From the NCBI GenBank assembly GCA_011316305.1, contig SAUG01000021.1, forward strand, positions 620,001-684,000: a stretch of DNA of 64,000 nt. Reading direction: 5' to 3'. The notes under the pieces were generated by a model, which worked only from the letters and a program-made list of their open reading frames with translations, did not search any database and was not told the DNA's origin. The first letter of the stretch is position 1. Every line of letters begins with the position of its first letter. Below, one piece after another: positions 42,209 to 54,025 of the stretch. The position numbers and the translations under genes were made by a program. The DNA comes from Rusavskia elegans. Its lineage: Eukaryota; Ascomycota; Lecanoromycetes; Teloschistales; Teloschistaceae.

Positions 42209-45200
42209 CTAACGCCCCGGCCTCTTGCCGTTCTGCATATTCGTGAACAATAGCTTGAAGCCATTGCACAAAGCTCTCATATCGGGATACATGTTACGCT
42301 GGAGCTCGAACGCCTGTGGAACAATTTTCACAGGCCAGCTCTGAAGTTGCGCGTGCTGCCCGGCTTTGAAACATAGGAAGAAATAACCTGGGTGTTTGGG
42401 GTCGATGCAAAAGGCGTAGACGGAACGTTTGGGATTGGCTTCGGTGTACGTGGAGAGCCAGCGTTCTGTCATACCAGTCAGTCATGGTCCTATGAAGAAG
42501 GCTTTGTAGGATAGGGGTAGCGTACCGGTCTCAGCCTTTGTGCCATTCTGATATTTTTCATGCAGCATCATCTCGTCAACCTTCTTTGCCATTGCTTTGA
42601 CATGATTGACAATCAACTCGTCAAGATCGCTGTACTTGAATTTGCCGCCAATCGTGAGGGTACTGCCTGAGGAGAACTGATTCGATTTGTCGAGCTCAAG
42701 GACATCAATATGCTGATAAATATTGTCGGATACCTTCCAGGTGACCGCAAGATGATCAATTCCCTTGGACGACGGTCGGATGACCACATCGCCTCGCGCT
42801 TGAGAACCAAGAAATTCTTGCGCTTGGGCGCTGTTGAACGGTTTGAACAGAGGATGTTTGACAACTCGCTGAGTCCGGCCGGAGACGTCGTTCTTTTCCT
42901 TCATGGAATCTTTATCGGCTCGCTCTTGATCGTCATCCCAATCCCCTGGTTCACGATCGTAGTTGTGCTTCACAGGGTTCCTTACCTCATTCTCTCGCAT
43001 TACGAACGTAGCGGTGAGAGTTTTGCGGTTGATGTGCCTGATCTTTGCTTGGACGGTCTGGAACTGTTGGTACAATGACCGGGGCGCTACATCTGGTCGG
43101 TCTGAGATATCGATGGCAGGTATGGTGCCCTCGATACCGCAATCCATTCGTGCTTCGAGATAATCTTCGCCGACCTTTTTGATAGATATTGGCACAACCA
43201 TGCCCTCGTACAGCGATTCTCTCGTCTCTCCGGTGAACATAGTGAAGATCTCCTCCGATGAAAGTAGGGTGAAGTTATTCCGAAGTTCTTCGTAAGGATT
43301 TTGTACCTCTGCTCGAATAGTCTCCAATGTGGCTCGCTTCCGCAGGTTGTTCTTAGTCTCGAGCTGCTCGGCATATTCCTCGAGAATCAAGTCATCGACT
43401 TTATATTGTTGATCCTCCCTGATGAGCCTTCGAATGACAGCACTCAAACCGCTCTCGTTGACTTCCGCATCGATATCCTCTTCGTCCAACTCAAGAGCAT
43501 CAGCCGCCATCTTGCGAGCAAGGTCGTAGTCTTCTGGGTGTATTCGTGAGTTATCGAGGAAGTCGGCTTCGGGCTCCGAGCTGTCATAATCGATATAAAG
43601 GAAACTTGCACAATTGGCCCAGACTCGTCCGCCTACAGCACCTAATCGTTGCTGATCCGCATCGCCAATGAGCTCGGCTCTGTTGATGAGATCCCCCCCG
43701 TTCAGACGAATGACCTTCATGAGCTGCTGTGCTTTGCGAAGGCCAAGGCCACATACGTAAGGCAGCAAATTAGCAGTATAAGGGTCACTGAGTGCGACAT
43801 TAATATCAACTCCAATAAGATTCACGTAATCGACCATAGCAGTTTCGAAGTTCTTTGATATCTTCTCTCGAGGCACATAAGCTTGTGCAGGGTCCAGACT
43901 GATTGATGTGACATCGTTGCCGAGGGCTGCGTATTCTTTGATCGGGCTTTGAAGGTATTTGGCGAGCCCCACGCAGTAATTGGTCAATGGTGCAAACCCA
44001 GGATGCTCGAGCCGTGCTCGTTCACTAGTCTGGTAAAGCCTTGCCACCTCATCGTTGACTATCACAAGGTCCAGTTTATCGCTTCGGTCGTTACTGTCGT
44101 CGTCTTCGTAGGTGGGACCTCGGAGGTCTTTTCGTTCGATGATGTCGTCTAATAATTTGTAGAGCTTGCGACTGTCTGCCGAAAAGCCTGAAACGCCGAT
44201 GACATCGGGTTTTCTGCGCTCAACAAGCCTGACAAAGCTTTTGACATCGTCGCTGTCTTCTTGACCACGGTCAGGATCACCGAGGAAGAGGTCCGTGAAT
44301 TTTCCGTTCTCGAGAACTCGGCCATCCTCCTCGACCCAGGCCCAACAGATCGCGTCCCTCCCAAAGGATCCAGCACCGTTAGAGATAGCCAGGACTCGCG
44401 GCACTGTACCAAGCACCATACCTTTAGGCTTGTATGGCGCCTGGTCGAGCCTCCTGCTGAACTCTTCTCGACATCTCTTCGCAACCTGGTCTTCGCATTC
44501 GTTCCTCAGGTTTTCCTTTACTCCTCTTGCCATCATCCGGTCTAATTTGAGGAGTGCCATGTCCAAGACTTCCCTCCGTTCGCGATTCCAGGCCTCGGCG
44601 ATTTCGCTGTAATTGTCGGACTCGATCTCTGTGTATAATCGCTTCTTGAAGCTTTCCTCGTTTTGCATCCGAACCTTGATCTCGATTAGACCCTCCTCCT
44701 CTGCTCGGATCATGCGAAGAAACAGGTCAGGCTGATCAGAAAACTCGGTCAGCTGCTGGTTGCGTAGGTATTTGAAACTGTAGTAAGGGTGGTGTTCGTC
44801 AATTCGACGAAGTCCCTTTTCGGTTCTGAAACAATCGATAACTCCGTCCTGATAGAAAGCAACGCGCATGACTTTTCTCATTTTGGGACTGAGGGCGATT
44901 TCCTCTGCAAACATTGCTTTGGCCGCTTTGAGACACTGGGCCCCTGTAGAATATTCGGGGGGGTCCATGATCCTCTCTTCATCTGCAAGATCCTCTGGAT
45001 GGCTGGCAGGGTCTTCGGTATATCGTCGTCTGCCCTCCTTTAGTGCGTTCTGCGCGAAAGCATCGGCAGTGATACCAAATGCTCGAACGAGCCCGTAGAC
45101 GTTGCTGCTCCGGATACGATCAAATAGAGCTCTGCCGGACCCAGGTCGTCGATGTGTACCATTCGCAGTAGAAGAAGCATTGAGAGCTGCCAAATCGGCC

Positions 45201-46705
45201 AGTTTCGAGGCATGCTGAAAGTGCAGGTAATCTTGCACGTCTTGCAACTCCTCCATGGTGACCGCTGCTGGAAGCATTGTCTCAAAGACCTTATCGTGGA
45301 AATCAACAATATCCTGCAGCTTTTTGTATGTTTCTGACAAAGCATTCCGCTTGTCAATGAGAGCTCTGAACTTAAGATCAAGATCGAAGATTCGCCACAG
45401 GTCTTCTTGGTCCAGAAGTTTCTCGGCACTGATCACAAAATCAGGCGCTCCGGGTTCGTTGGGATCTGGCGTGACAGGAACTTTCTCCTGATGAATAAGA
45501 TAGTCCTTTCGATGTTGAAATATGAACGGAACTTCGTACTCATTGGCTACCATGAACTCCAGTACCTTTGCGACAGCCTTTCGGAATGGCTCTTTGAGGG
45601 TTGGTTTGATCTTCTTCCTGAGCCACAGGAAATCCGATATCCAAATACCCTCCTCCTTGAACTGTTCAGAGGTCAGGACCAAGTCCTTGTACGGCGCTCT
45701 CGCCAATTGATATCTCTCTGGCACATCAGCAGCGCGTATTTCGTGGTCTTCGTCTGTTAACAGCTTTTCAGCCAGCTGTGAAGGTTCGAAGACGTCCTTT
45801 AGCTCCAAGCCCTTGGCAATAGCCTCGGGATCGTCGGGGTCCAATGCGCCCTCGCGCTCATCTTCCTGATCTTGGATGTTAAGGGCCCAATCGTATTCAT
45901 CGCCTTCGCCAAAGGCTTCTTTCATATCCTCGAGCGCTGCCTCATCCAGTCCTGCCGCATCTTTGATTCCTGTGTACGTTCTGACCGCTGGCCTTGCAAC
46001 ATCGGCGTCATCGTCGTCAGGGGCGCCGTCTCTATCGTCGAAATCCTCCTCGATAAAGTCGGCGAATTCGTCTTGAAGATTGCGGGGATCGATGCGGTGG
46101 GACTGTCGCTGATTACGGAAATCGGTTTCATCCTCTTCTTCGGAATCAAAGATATTTTCGATACCCTTGGACCGATGACCATCTCGATCTTCCTTATGGC
46201 CGCGCTTCAAACGTTTGAGTTTTGGCTGATGCAAGTCAATGTGACGATTTACCGAGCACTCGAATGGGTCTCACCTCGCTCGGCGCTCGGCGCTCGAAAT
46301 TTGGATTCGCTTCTCCAATCAAGTCGAGGTCTTCTTCATCTAAGCCAGCTTCCTCCTCTTCACGCTCCTCTCTTCGTCGCTTCTTCCGCTCTCTGCGCCT
46401 TCGCTCGCGTTCCTCGGGTTCTTCATCATCTTCGACAATGAAATCTTTCCTCACCTGAAAGAAAGACACAGATATCAGCAACGGGCCCCTCAGAGTCTCG
46501 AGATTCATCACCGTAGGCTCACCGCAGCGGCAGCTTCCTCATCGTCATCATCGTCGTCCTCTTCACTCGAGTCCTCGAGGTGACCGTTGATACCTTTCAC
46601 ACCATTGGTTTTCCGCCGCACCTCTCCAGTCTCTTCATCAAAGGACTCATCCTCATCTTGGCTATCAACATCGGCTTCTCCAGAGATAAGGTCTCGTGCG
46701 CTCAT
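42209..46705 (-). CDS. spt6: Transcription elongation factor / histone chaperone Spt6
   Basis: Four exons: 46523..46705, 46275..46454, 42526..46225 and 42209..42465, 1439 aa (yeast 1451). Introns are 46455..46522, 46226..46274 and 42466..42525, all GT..AG. Spt6 travels with RNA polymerase II and reassembles nucleosomes. Domain order: acidic N-terminus ([20 protein letters not shown]), the basic block [20 protein letters not shown] created by splicing, helical region, YqgF-like fold ([15 protein letters not shown], near 730), helix-hairpin-helix with [17 protein letters not shown] (near 945), S1 domain (near 1115-1190, [20 protein letters not shown]), then tandem SH2 (about 1240-1439, [20 protein letters not shown] to the end). 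The last splice joins KAET to [14 protein letters not shown]. Divergent from ste7 across 680 bases. Confidence 0.95.
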
Positions 46706-47385
46706 ACTGAGTGGAAGAGGATACGAATCGTCTTACAGAACTTGGAGATAAGGGCAAGGGTGCTAGATATATGCCATGGCAGTGTCACATGTAGTTAATA
46801 TGGGTGCCAATGGCACCCGGATCGCATTTGGCATAGCGTGTCTCGATCTTGGCAGCTGACTCATCCAATCGTTGCCGCATACAGATGCGGCTCTGCGACG
46901 TATCAGTCGAGGGGTTAATCTTCAGGTGAAACATATCTATTGATTCCAAATCTGTTTCCATGTCGTAGCAGGTCGCTTCGAAGGTGCCAAACCACTGGAC
47001 CCTTCTGTCAGCATACTGTCGCTACTGTACTCTTGGGCCGTGGCCAGACAGGTACTCGAAGCTATTCTTAAGTCGTGGTAACCAATCAGAGAGGATTAGG
47101 CGACTTGAATCAATCGACAGGTCCTCCAGAACAGGGCCACGTCTGATCCGCAGCTCGCGCTATCCGTGCCCAATATCAACTACTCATCGCGCTCGTTAGA
47201 CACTCGCACACCATCAGCAAACCGTCGCCCGCTTGCCAAAGACAATATCCTTCTTTGCTTCAAGCCCCTCGCTTCACACAGCTCGGATGTCCATATTTAC
47301 TACGACTTCCTCGTCCGCTCCAAACCTCAACTAAGAACAACAAGACTTGCCCGCTCAGCTCGGCACGGTCTGGAAATCCGTCAAG
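46706..47385. promoter_or_regulatory. Divergent promoter region of spt6 and ste7
   Basis: 680 bases between divergent start codons. A CCAAT pentamer (ACCAATCAGA) lies at 47092-47096. The pyrimidine-rich 47260-47340 stretch is a likely ste7 leader. No other motif was recognised. Confidence 0.35.
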
Positions 47386-49115
47386 ATGTCAGATCTGAAG
47401 CAGGGTAGCACCTTGAACCGAAAGAACAAGAAGGGGCTCGCCCTGAAAGCGCCTCCGGTCAAAGCCGCCGCCCCTTCAGCAGGCGATGCCCAAATTCCCG
47501 GAGCTTTGGGCAACAATGACGCCCGGACAGATACACTGGAAATTGGCGTGGAGTTTAAGCTCGACTTGCGAAACGAGGACCTTCAGGTTTTGAAAGAGCT
47601 CGGATCTGGTAACGGTGGAACAGTCAGTAAGGTTATGCATACGGCGACCAAAGTCGTCATGGCGAAAAAGGCAAGATCCAAGGACGACCTCTTGCGATTT
47701 CACTGCTTGCTAAAACGAACTTAGGTCATTCACGTCGAGGCGAAAAAGGAGACTCGCAAGCAGATTGTTCGAGAACTGCATATCATGCACGACTGCACCT
47801 CACCAAACATAGTCACCTTCTATGGGGCCTTCCTCCACGACAACGGCGACGTAATCATGTGTATGGAGTATATGGATTGCGGGTAAGTAATCATCTGTGG
47901 AATCCTATCAGCTGTCTTCGCTCAACCATGACAGCTCCTTGGATCGCATTTCGAAAGACTTTGGGCCTGTACGGGTAGATGTACTTGGAAAGATCGCGGA
48001 ATCCATCCTCAGCGGTCTTAACTATCTTTACGAAACTCATAGAATCATGCACCGGGACATCAAACCGTCCAATGTCCTCGTTAACTCCCGAGGATACATC
48101 AAACTCTGTGACTTTGGTGTCTCTGGCGAACTGGTCAACTCCGTCGCGGACACCTTTGTTGGCACATCTACCTATATGGCTCCAGAACGTATCCAAGGCG
48201 CCAAGTACTCAATCAAGTCGGATGTATGGAGTGTTGGGCTCACACTGATGGAACTCGCCATTGGAAGATTTCCATTCGACGCGAGTGACGCTGCAGCCGG
48301 CGATCGAGCGAGTGCTGGGCCTATGGGTATCTTGGATTTGTTACAACAGATTGTTCACGAGCCCGCTCCGGCCCTGCCGCAAAGTGATGCGTTCCCTCCC
48401 ATTCTCGATCAAATGATACAGAAGTGTCTATTGAAGGTGCCTGATGAGCGACCTACGCCACGACAGCTTTATGTAAGTAGAACTATCCTGCCGTTGACCG
48501 TTTCACTGATGTTTTCCCCAGGATCAAGATGCGTTTCTCCAAGCTGCCAAGCGGACACCAGTGGACCTTGAGGATTGGGCGATACAAATGATGGAACGTC
48601 ATAATCGCAAGTCGCACCTGGCGCCGCAACTCTCGCCATCAACACAAGCCCTTCTTCGGGGTGACTCATCGTCATCTCCCTCGAAAGAGTCGGCAGCCTC
48701 CAAGACTCCGACCTCCGGAGAGATCCCTATTGCCGGAGATGGCGTGAAGCATTCTCCAGCTACCGAGCAACCTGCGGTTGGTCGTGTGTATTCCGCGGAC
48801 GTCAATGGAACTGGCTTGCACTCGGCGCCTTCATCCAATTTCGAACGCCAAGCTTTCCCTCCTCGTACCTCCAGCACATTTCCAAGGGAGAACCGGCCAA
48901 GGCACCCAGATGCTTACAACTCCATGTTTCAGGCACAAAGTCGGCCAAAGGAAACTGAAGCCTTTAATCTTCCTATTCGTCCGGCTCCGCCACCGTCAGG
49001 ACCACCGTCAGGACCACTGCCACCACCGCCTACTTCTGGCCTCAGATTCTCCAATACCCGTCGCCAAGGGGCGAATGGACATCCATATGGCAACAACGAA
49101 GGATCACATTTCTGA
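47386..49115 (+). CDS. ste7: MAP kinase kinase, Ste7/Fuz7 type
   Basis: Four exons, 47386..47670, 47725..47882, 47935..48472 and 48522..49115, 524 aa. Intron 1 (47671..47724) is GC..AG (AAG|GCAAGA...CTTAG); introns 2 and 3 are GTAAGT..AG. Dual-specificity kinase of the pheromone/invasive-growth MAPK cascade, acting between Ste11 and Fus3/Kss1-type kinases. A basic docking-like site KNKKGLALKAP is near residue 15-25. Kinase landmarks: LKELGSGNGGTVSKV, VMAKKVIHVEAKKETRKQIV across the GC intron, MHRDIKPSNV (near 187), KLCDFGVSGEL, and the activation segment SVADTFVGTSTYMAPE with Ser and Thr phospho-sites. A long Pro/Ser-rich tail (APPPSGPPSGPLPPPPTSG) follows, as in other filamentous-fungal Ste7 proteins. 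Start ATG 47386 fits MSDLKQGSTLNRK. Confidence 0.93.
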
Positions 49116-49936
49116 TCTTCGTTCTAGAAAGCCATTGATCATGGCTTGAATTACTAGGAGTCACGCCTGTACTGGCACTACCCTTCCATTCTTGAGGTGA
49201 CCATATTCCGGCCCTTGTACAATGGTTCTATACCCTCGCACACCCGACATTCCAACTCCCTGCATCTTTCCGGTATATCATGAGCATGATACGGTGTTGT
49301 GTTGAGAAAATCATGAAGTGGTGTACGTATGTAAGGTATTGAAATCTAGCGATGTGTCGCATTTGAGGAGCGACTGAGTAGCCTGGAGCGCAGAAAGCTC
49401 TCATGCGTTAGGGAAATCAGGCGATTAGAAGTCTTCGAATTCATGTTATCCCCAACCAAAATGGCCAGATCGCCGTCTGCACTCCCATACTTCCAATGTC
49501 GCCGCCAGAGCCGCAATTCAAGCCTATGAGCCAGAGCGTAGTTCCAGATCTAATCCTCGAGATTTTGGAAAGGTGCCCGGACTTCGCAAAAATGTAGCAG
49601 CGAGACACGCTCACAACCCCTGAGCCCCTTTTTCCTGCCAAGACGGCTGATCTTCGGCAAGATCCTAGGATGACAGCGCTCGTCTGGATAGAATTCCATC
49701 AAGTCGAATAAAAAGAACATTAATCCGCATCACACAATTAAGTAAAAAAAAGTCTTTTCTTTTCCGGCATTATTAAGAGTCAAGATATCGTATACGTGCA
49801 ATAATCTCCTTATCCAAACTCTCCCACCTATCCCTCCCTCCCTCACTCCCTACCCTCCTTCCAAAGCCACACCCCAATACACATCATTGATATACTTTTG
49901 CCCTACCTTATCTTTCTCCACCAAAACAAAACAATC
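49116..49936. other. Intergenic region, nothing recognised
   Basis: About 820 bases between ste7 and the GNAT gene. The last 120 bases are CT-rich and probably the GNAT leader. A run AAAAAAA lies near 49745. No gene was supported. Confidence 0.35.
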
Positions 49937-51164
49937 ATGCCAATCGTGATCTCCCCCATCACATCCCCCACCGAAATCCCAACCATCGTCTCCATCATCT
50001 CCACCACTTTCGCGCACACCGCCCCCCTCGTCAACGCCATCTACCCTCACCACGACACTCCCCGTGGCAGCGCCGCAGCCGTTGCGTCCTTGACTCACGA
50101 GTTCAACAACAATCCCTCCGCCCGCTTTTTGAAGGCGGTGGATACGGAAACGGGGGAGGTGGTAGGGCAGGCGAATTGGCTTGTTGTTAATGGAAGGGAG
50201 GGTGAAGGAGAGGAGAAGGAAGGGGAAAAGGGGCTTGGGGAGGGGGCATGGGATAGCGCCGAAGAGCGGGAATTTGCGGAATTGTTGTATGGAACTTTGC
50301 TGGCGCAGAGAAATGAATTTATGGGTAGTATTGGGGGAAGGGGGTTGGGTATGTAACTTCCTTCTTTCCTTCTATCTCAGTTAGTTAAAGAAGAGGGTGG
50401 ATATCTCATATCCGTTATGGCGATCTGGTAGAGAAGAAGTAATAGAGAGTAGGCGTGGGGAAGTGAGGGAGATGAGAAAGAGGCGTTGTGGTTATTGTAT
50501 GTATACTGGCTGATGGACAATTTCGTGCGTTTTAGTCCTCACATTCCTCTCCGTCCTCCCCGCTCACCAACGCCGAGGCGCGGGATCGCAACTTATCAAA
50601 TGGGGGACTGATCTTGCGAATAGTATGGGTCTTGATGTCAGTCCTTGCCTCCTCTACACCTTATTCCCTGTTTCCCTCCCTCTCGTCCCCTTCCCTTCGC
50701 CCCCCTTTCCTTCCCCCTCTCTCCCCTCCCTCCCCCCTACCCTTCTCCCCATCCCTCCTCCACCCTCCTCCACCCTCCTCCACCCTCCTCCACCCTCCTC
50801 CACCCTCCTCCACCCTCCTCCTCCCGCTCCTCCCATCCCTCGCCATCCCTCCTCCTCCCACCCCTCCCTCCTGTCCCTTCCTCCCTCTCTTTCCCCGCTC
50901 CAACCCTCCCCAACCCATCACACCCATCATACCACACCACCACATCAAAAACCACAATACACAACCAAACAACTAACATGCCCACCCCCCACTTTCCAAC
51001 CCCCACAGACCGTCCTCGAAGCCACAAAAGCCGGCATCCCCATCTACACCAAACACGATTTCCGGACCGAATTCCTCCTGCACTTTAGCTATCCTGCGAA
51101 ATTCGCCGACAGGAAGCGGCCGGAGTTGGCGTTTATGCGGAGGAGAAGGAGGAGTGGGTGCTGA
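49937..51164 (+). CDS. GNAT-family N-acetyltransferase
   Basis: Exons 49937..50348, 50536..50636 and 51009..51164, 222 aa. Introns are 187 nt (GTATGT...TTTTAG) and 372 nt (GTCAGT...CCACAG), both long for this genome. GNAT proteins transfer acetyl from acetyl-CoA to an amine; the acceptor here is unknown. The core is built only after splicing: FLSVLPAHQRRGAGSQLIKW contains the QxxGxG/A acetyl-CoA loop, followed by GTDLANSMGLD and EATKAGIPIYTKHDF. The first exon has ISPITSPTEIPTIVSIISTT and GEVVGQANWLVV. An acidic insert EGEGEEKEGEKGLGE lies before the core. The second intron contains a 10-base minisatellite. The C-terminus RRRRRSGC is unusual and may reflect an unrecognised final splice. Confidence 0.75.
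50757..50822 (+). repeat. 10-bp minisatellite in GNAT intron 2
   Basis: About six to seven copies of CACCCTCCTC inside a 372-nt intron. The flanks 50640-50900 are almost pure pyrimidine on the plus strand. Such asymmetric CT/GA tracts can form triplexes, but that is general knowledge, not shown here. Confidence 0.8.
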
Positions 51165-51400
51165 TAGAGGGGGCGGCAGGTGCAGGAGCAGGAGCAGGAG
51201 TGAGGTATGAAGTTTGGGGGGGGGGTTTGATTTTATGAATTATGTGAATTGATGGATGTATGATTCTATGGACACCAGCTCGCGAGCGAGCGATGACGCC
51301 TGTAGGACGAATCAAGAGCAGATGAAAGCTGCTTGCTACGATCAAAATGCTCTTCCCGATCTTGCTCTCCGACGTTTCCAAAATACGAAATGCATTACCC

Positions 51401-52552
51401 CTATCTCGTCTCCGCCTCCATATCCGCGGCCGTCGCCCGTCGACTCCCCTTGACACTCCGATCGGTACTCATTTCATACACCCATTCATCGCCCTGCAGT
51501 TCCCTCCTTCCATCACTCTTCCTCCGACTCTTCCCATCATACCCAATCACAACATCCTCCGGAGAATGCAGTTCGCGTATTTCGGTATCGTTGTAATCCA
51601 GTCCCCCAACCTTTTTGCCGCCTTCATCGATTTCGGGAGCAGCGGTGCTGTCGCGGTTGTGAAGGGTTTTGGATGGGCGGTCGGAGTAGTTGGATGTTCC
51701 GGTTTCGGGATCGCCGAAGGGACCCGTGTAGTCGTTTGAGCTTGGGGTGGTGGCGGATTTTGGGCTGGAGCGGTGGTAGGGTGTGCCGCGGCGATGACGG
51801 TGGTAGATGACGGAGGCGTAGATGAGAGTTCCGATGAAGGATAGACTGTAAGTTTGATGGGTTAGTCATGCTCTGCAACTGGCAGTTGAGGGCGCTGGTA
51901 TGTAGATGGGCGCCATTTCGTTCCTCTCTACTCTGCGCCGTTGACAAACATGATCTTGGGTATTTGAAATGGAGATAGATGGATGATAGTGTAGGTGTAG
52001 CTCGCAAAGGGCTCATGAGCAAGAGGAAGTCTAGACTCACAGTACTACAATGACTTGTATGATTCCAATGAAAAGGTAAAGGTCGTCAGAGCGTAGGCCG
52101 CCGTTGGCGACAATACCAGCGATGTTCATACCGAACAACGTCACCCAAAGTGCTGTCTTGATGACTTGATTTACCAGATAGTCCAATGGCTTGAGGCGAC
52201 GTCTGACGAAGAACAAGATCTCGCCGATGATCAGGGCCAGATTTACGCAAGCGAATATAAGGACTAGATCTGGGGCGCTATGTGAACGGTCAGGATCAGC
52301 CCCTGAACCTGCAAGGGTAGGGGAGGGTTTTGCTTGTCTTGTGCTTGTGAGTGAGGGAACTTACGTTGAATTCCGGTACGCCTGGACCCATGCGTTGAGA
52401 CCAATGACTGCGATCATAAACAGCGACTGGAAGACCCAGAAAGGTACCAGGACTCGCTTGAGCCATGGCTGTCGGTAATCGAGTTGGTTGGTTGATTTGG
52501 TAGAGGTTTTCACATCTGTTCCTTTCACCGTTGTTGTGACGGTCGAATAGAA
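51401..52552 (-). CDS. Four-TM integral membrane protein, 5' end unresolved
   Basis: Three exons are clear: from 52552 or less down to 52365, then 52041..52277 and 51401..51845, with introns 52278..52364 (GTAAGT...ACATAG) and 51846..52040 (GTGAGT...TTACAG). Together they encode at least 270 residues. Membrane segments: LVPFWVFQSLFMIAVIGLNA, LVLIFACVNLALIIGEILFF, VIKTALWVTLFGMNIAGIVA and FIGIIQVIVVLLSFIGTLIY. The C-terminal 140 residues are polar (YHRHRRGTPYHRSSPKSATT, ending ATAADMEAETR) and probably cytosolic. No ATG precedes the first helix in frame; a TGA at 52553..52555 shows that a further 5' exon exists, perhaps linked to the GTAAGT donor near 53040. I do not recognise the family. Confidence 0.6.
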
Positions 52553-53528
52553 TCAATGTCTGTTGGTTTGGAGGTAGTCAAAAGCCAGTGTTGAGCAATG
52601 CGCATGCAATGAAGGACACGAATGGTAAGGCTGGTGAACTGTGTAGTGGAGCTTCTTCGTTCGATGGAGGTTCAGAGGAAATGAAATGGTACAATATTGT
52701 AGAGACGTGGAAAGACGATACTTTCCAACCTGACACACCCACACAAGGCGAAAGAAGTACGGTAGGAGACTGAAGATATACAGAGTAGCGAGCAGGAAAG
52801 CAAGACAAGCTCATATACACCCGTACTCGCACCCGCGCCTACCAAACTCGGTTCGGACGAAACTCCTACTATAGGCGCACCAGAAATGAGACACGAAGAA
52901 AACAACCACCAAATCCCTCCCGCCCAAGCTTGAACAGCCACCACATCCTTGCCAAGGCTGCACGGTGTCTGCCTTGACGGCACAAGAGGATTGGGACGCA
53001 TAGATGTCGATGTCTCAAGGGTTGAATTGATTCTAGAGACTTACCGTGAAGAGGGCGGTGCAACGTCGATGGTGCGGACGGGAACGATGCTCAAGCGTTG
53101 CGGCGGAGTCGGTTTGACGTTTTTTAGTCGGCAGACGGCAGAAGCGGTTTATTATTAGAGGATAAATGTTTCAGGGGTACAATCTTGAACGTGGAGGAAT
53201 GATAATTATAATGCAAGATCGGGATGACACAATGATTGCTCGGAAGTGGGCCAAAGTGACACCTACAATGGGGAAGTTTGCAAGAGAAAGAAGCGGATGC
53301 TAATTAAGAAATGGCTATGCATTTTCGGCAGGTGCGATGGCCAGTGGTGTCGAAGTTTATCAATTCAGTGATATCTCTGCCTTGCCCGTGTTGTTACATG
53401 TTGATCGTGATTAAGAGACCGTGAATAGTCGGCACACTCCCTATCCCCAACTCTCCGTGGTGCCTCTGCCAGAACAAACTCCGTTGCTTTGCTGCATTTC
53501 AGTGCTGGGGAGAGACTCCCAGCCCAAT
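52553..53528. other. Region upstream of four-TM gene, possible missing 5' exon
   Basis: About 1 kb. A good minus-strand donor (CTTCACG|GTAAGT) lies near 53041, and the initiating exon of the four-TM protein may sit here, but I could not choose one. Otherwise nothing was recognised. Confidence 0.3.
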
Positions 53529-54025
53529 TCAACCTCGACTACCACCCTGAGCTGCCCGGCCCTGGGCGTTGCGTGAACCTCCTTGCCCCGGTTTGGGGCC
53601 ATTGTTGTTTCTCGTGGTGTTGGTCGTGTTCGACTGGTTCTGACTCTTCGAATAGACGAGGAAACCTTTGGGCCCGCAGCCAGGGCATTGCTTGTCTCTG
53701 TGCTGTCTTAGCAATAGTGCCTACATCTTTCGCCAAAACACGCAGAAGGACAGTCGAGGAACGCTGTACCTCATCGTGCCTTCTCCCCTACCCGTCCCAG
53801 CACACACTGGACAATCTGCAAAATCTCTGCTGGGCATGCCGCCGACTCTTGGTATAGCAGCTGGTGATGATTGGACGGTAGCCTTCGAATGGTGTTGCGG
53901 ACTTCGTGATCTTCAGATTCAGGATCCTGTCTGAAGTGCTTGCCAGTGTCTTGAGTCCGCTGTTGTTGTTGCTTCCTTTGTCTGCGTCGTTGTCGGGGAC
54001 GATTCCTTGTGGACTTATATAGCAT
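53529..54025 (-). CDS. Possible small protein with CPxCG-type end, unknown
   Basis: Exons 53792..54025 and 53529..53702, 135 aa, with an 89-nt intron (GTAGGG...GCTAAGACAG). The N-terminus is basic and Gln-rich (STRNRPRQRRRQRKQQQQRT). Then LPSNHHQLLYQESAACPAEI, IVQCVLGR and, after the splice, HRDKQCPGCGPKGFLVYSKS. A Gly/Asn/Arg-rich tail follows. The Cys spacing could bind one zinc. No family is recognised, and the splice is not confirmed by homology. Confidence 0.33.

Noticed and set aside
42710..46458. Multiple plus-strand frames within spt6
   Set aside because: Antisense shadows of a well-conserved gene.
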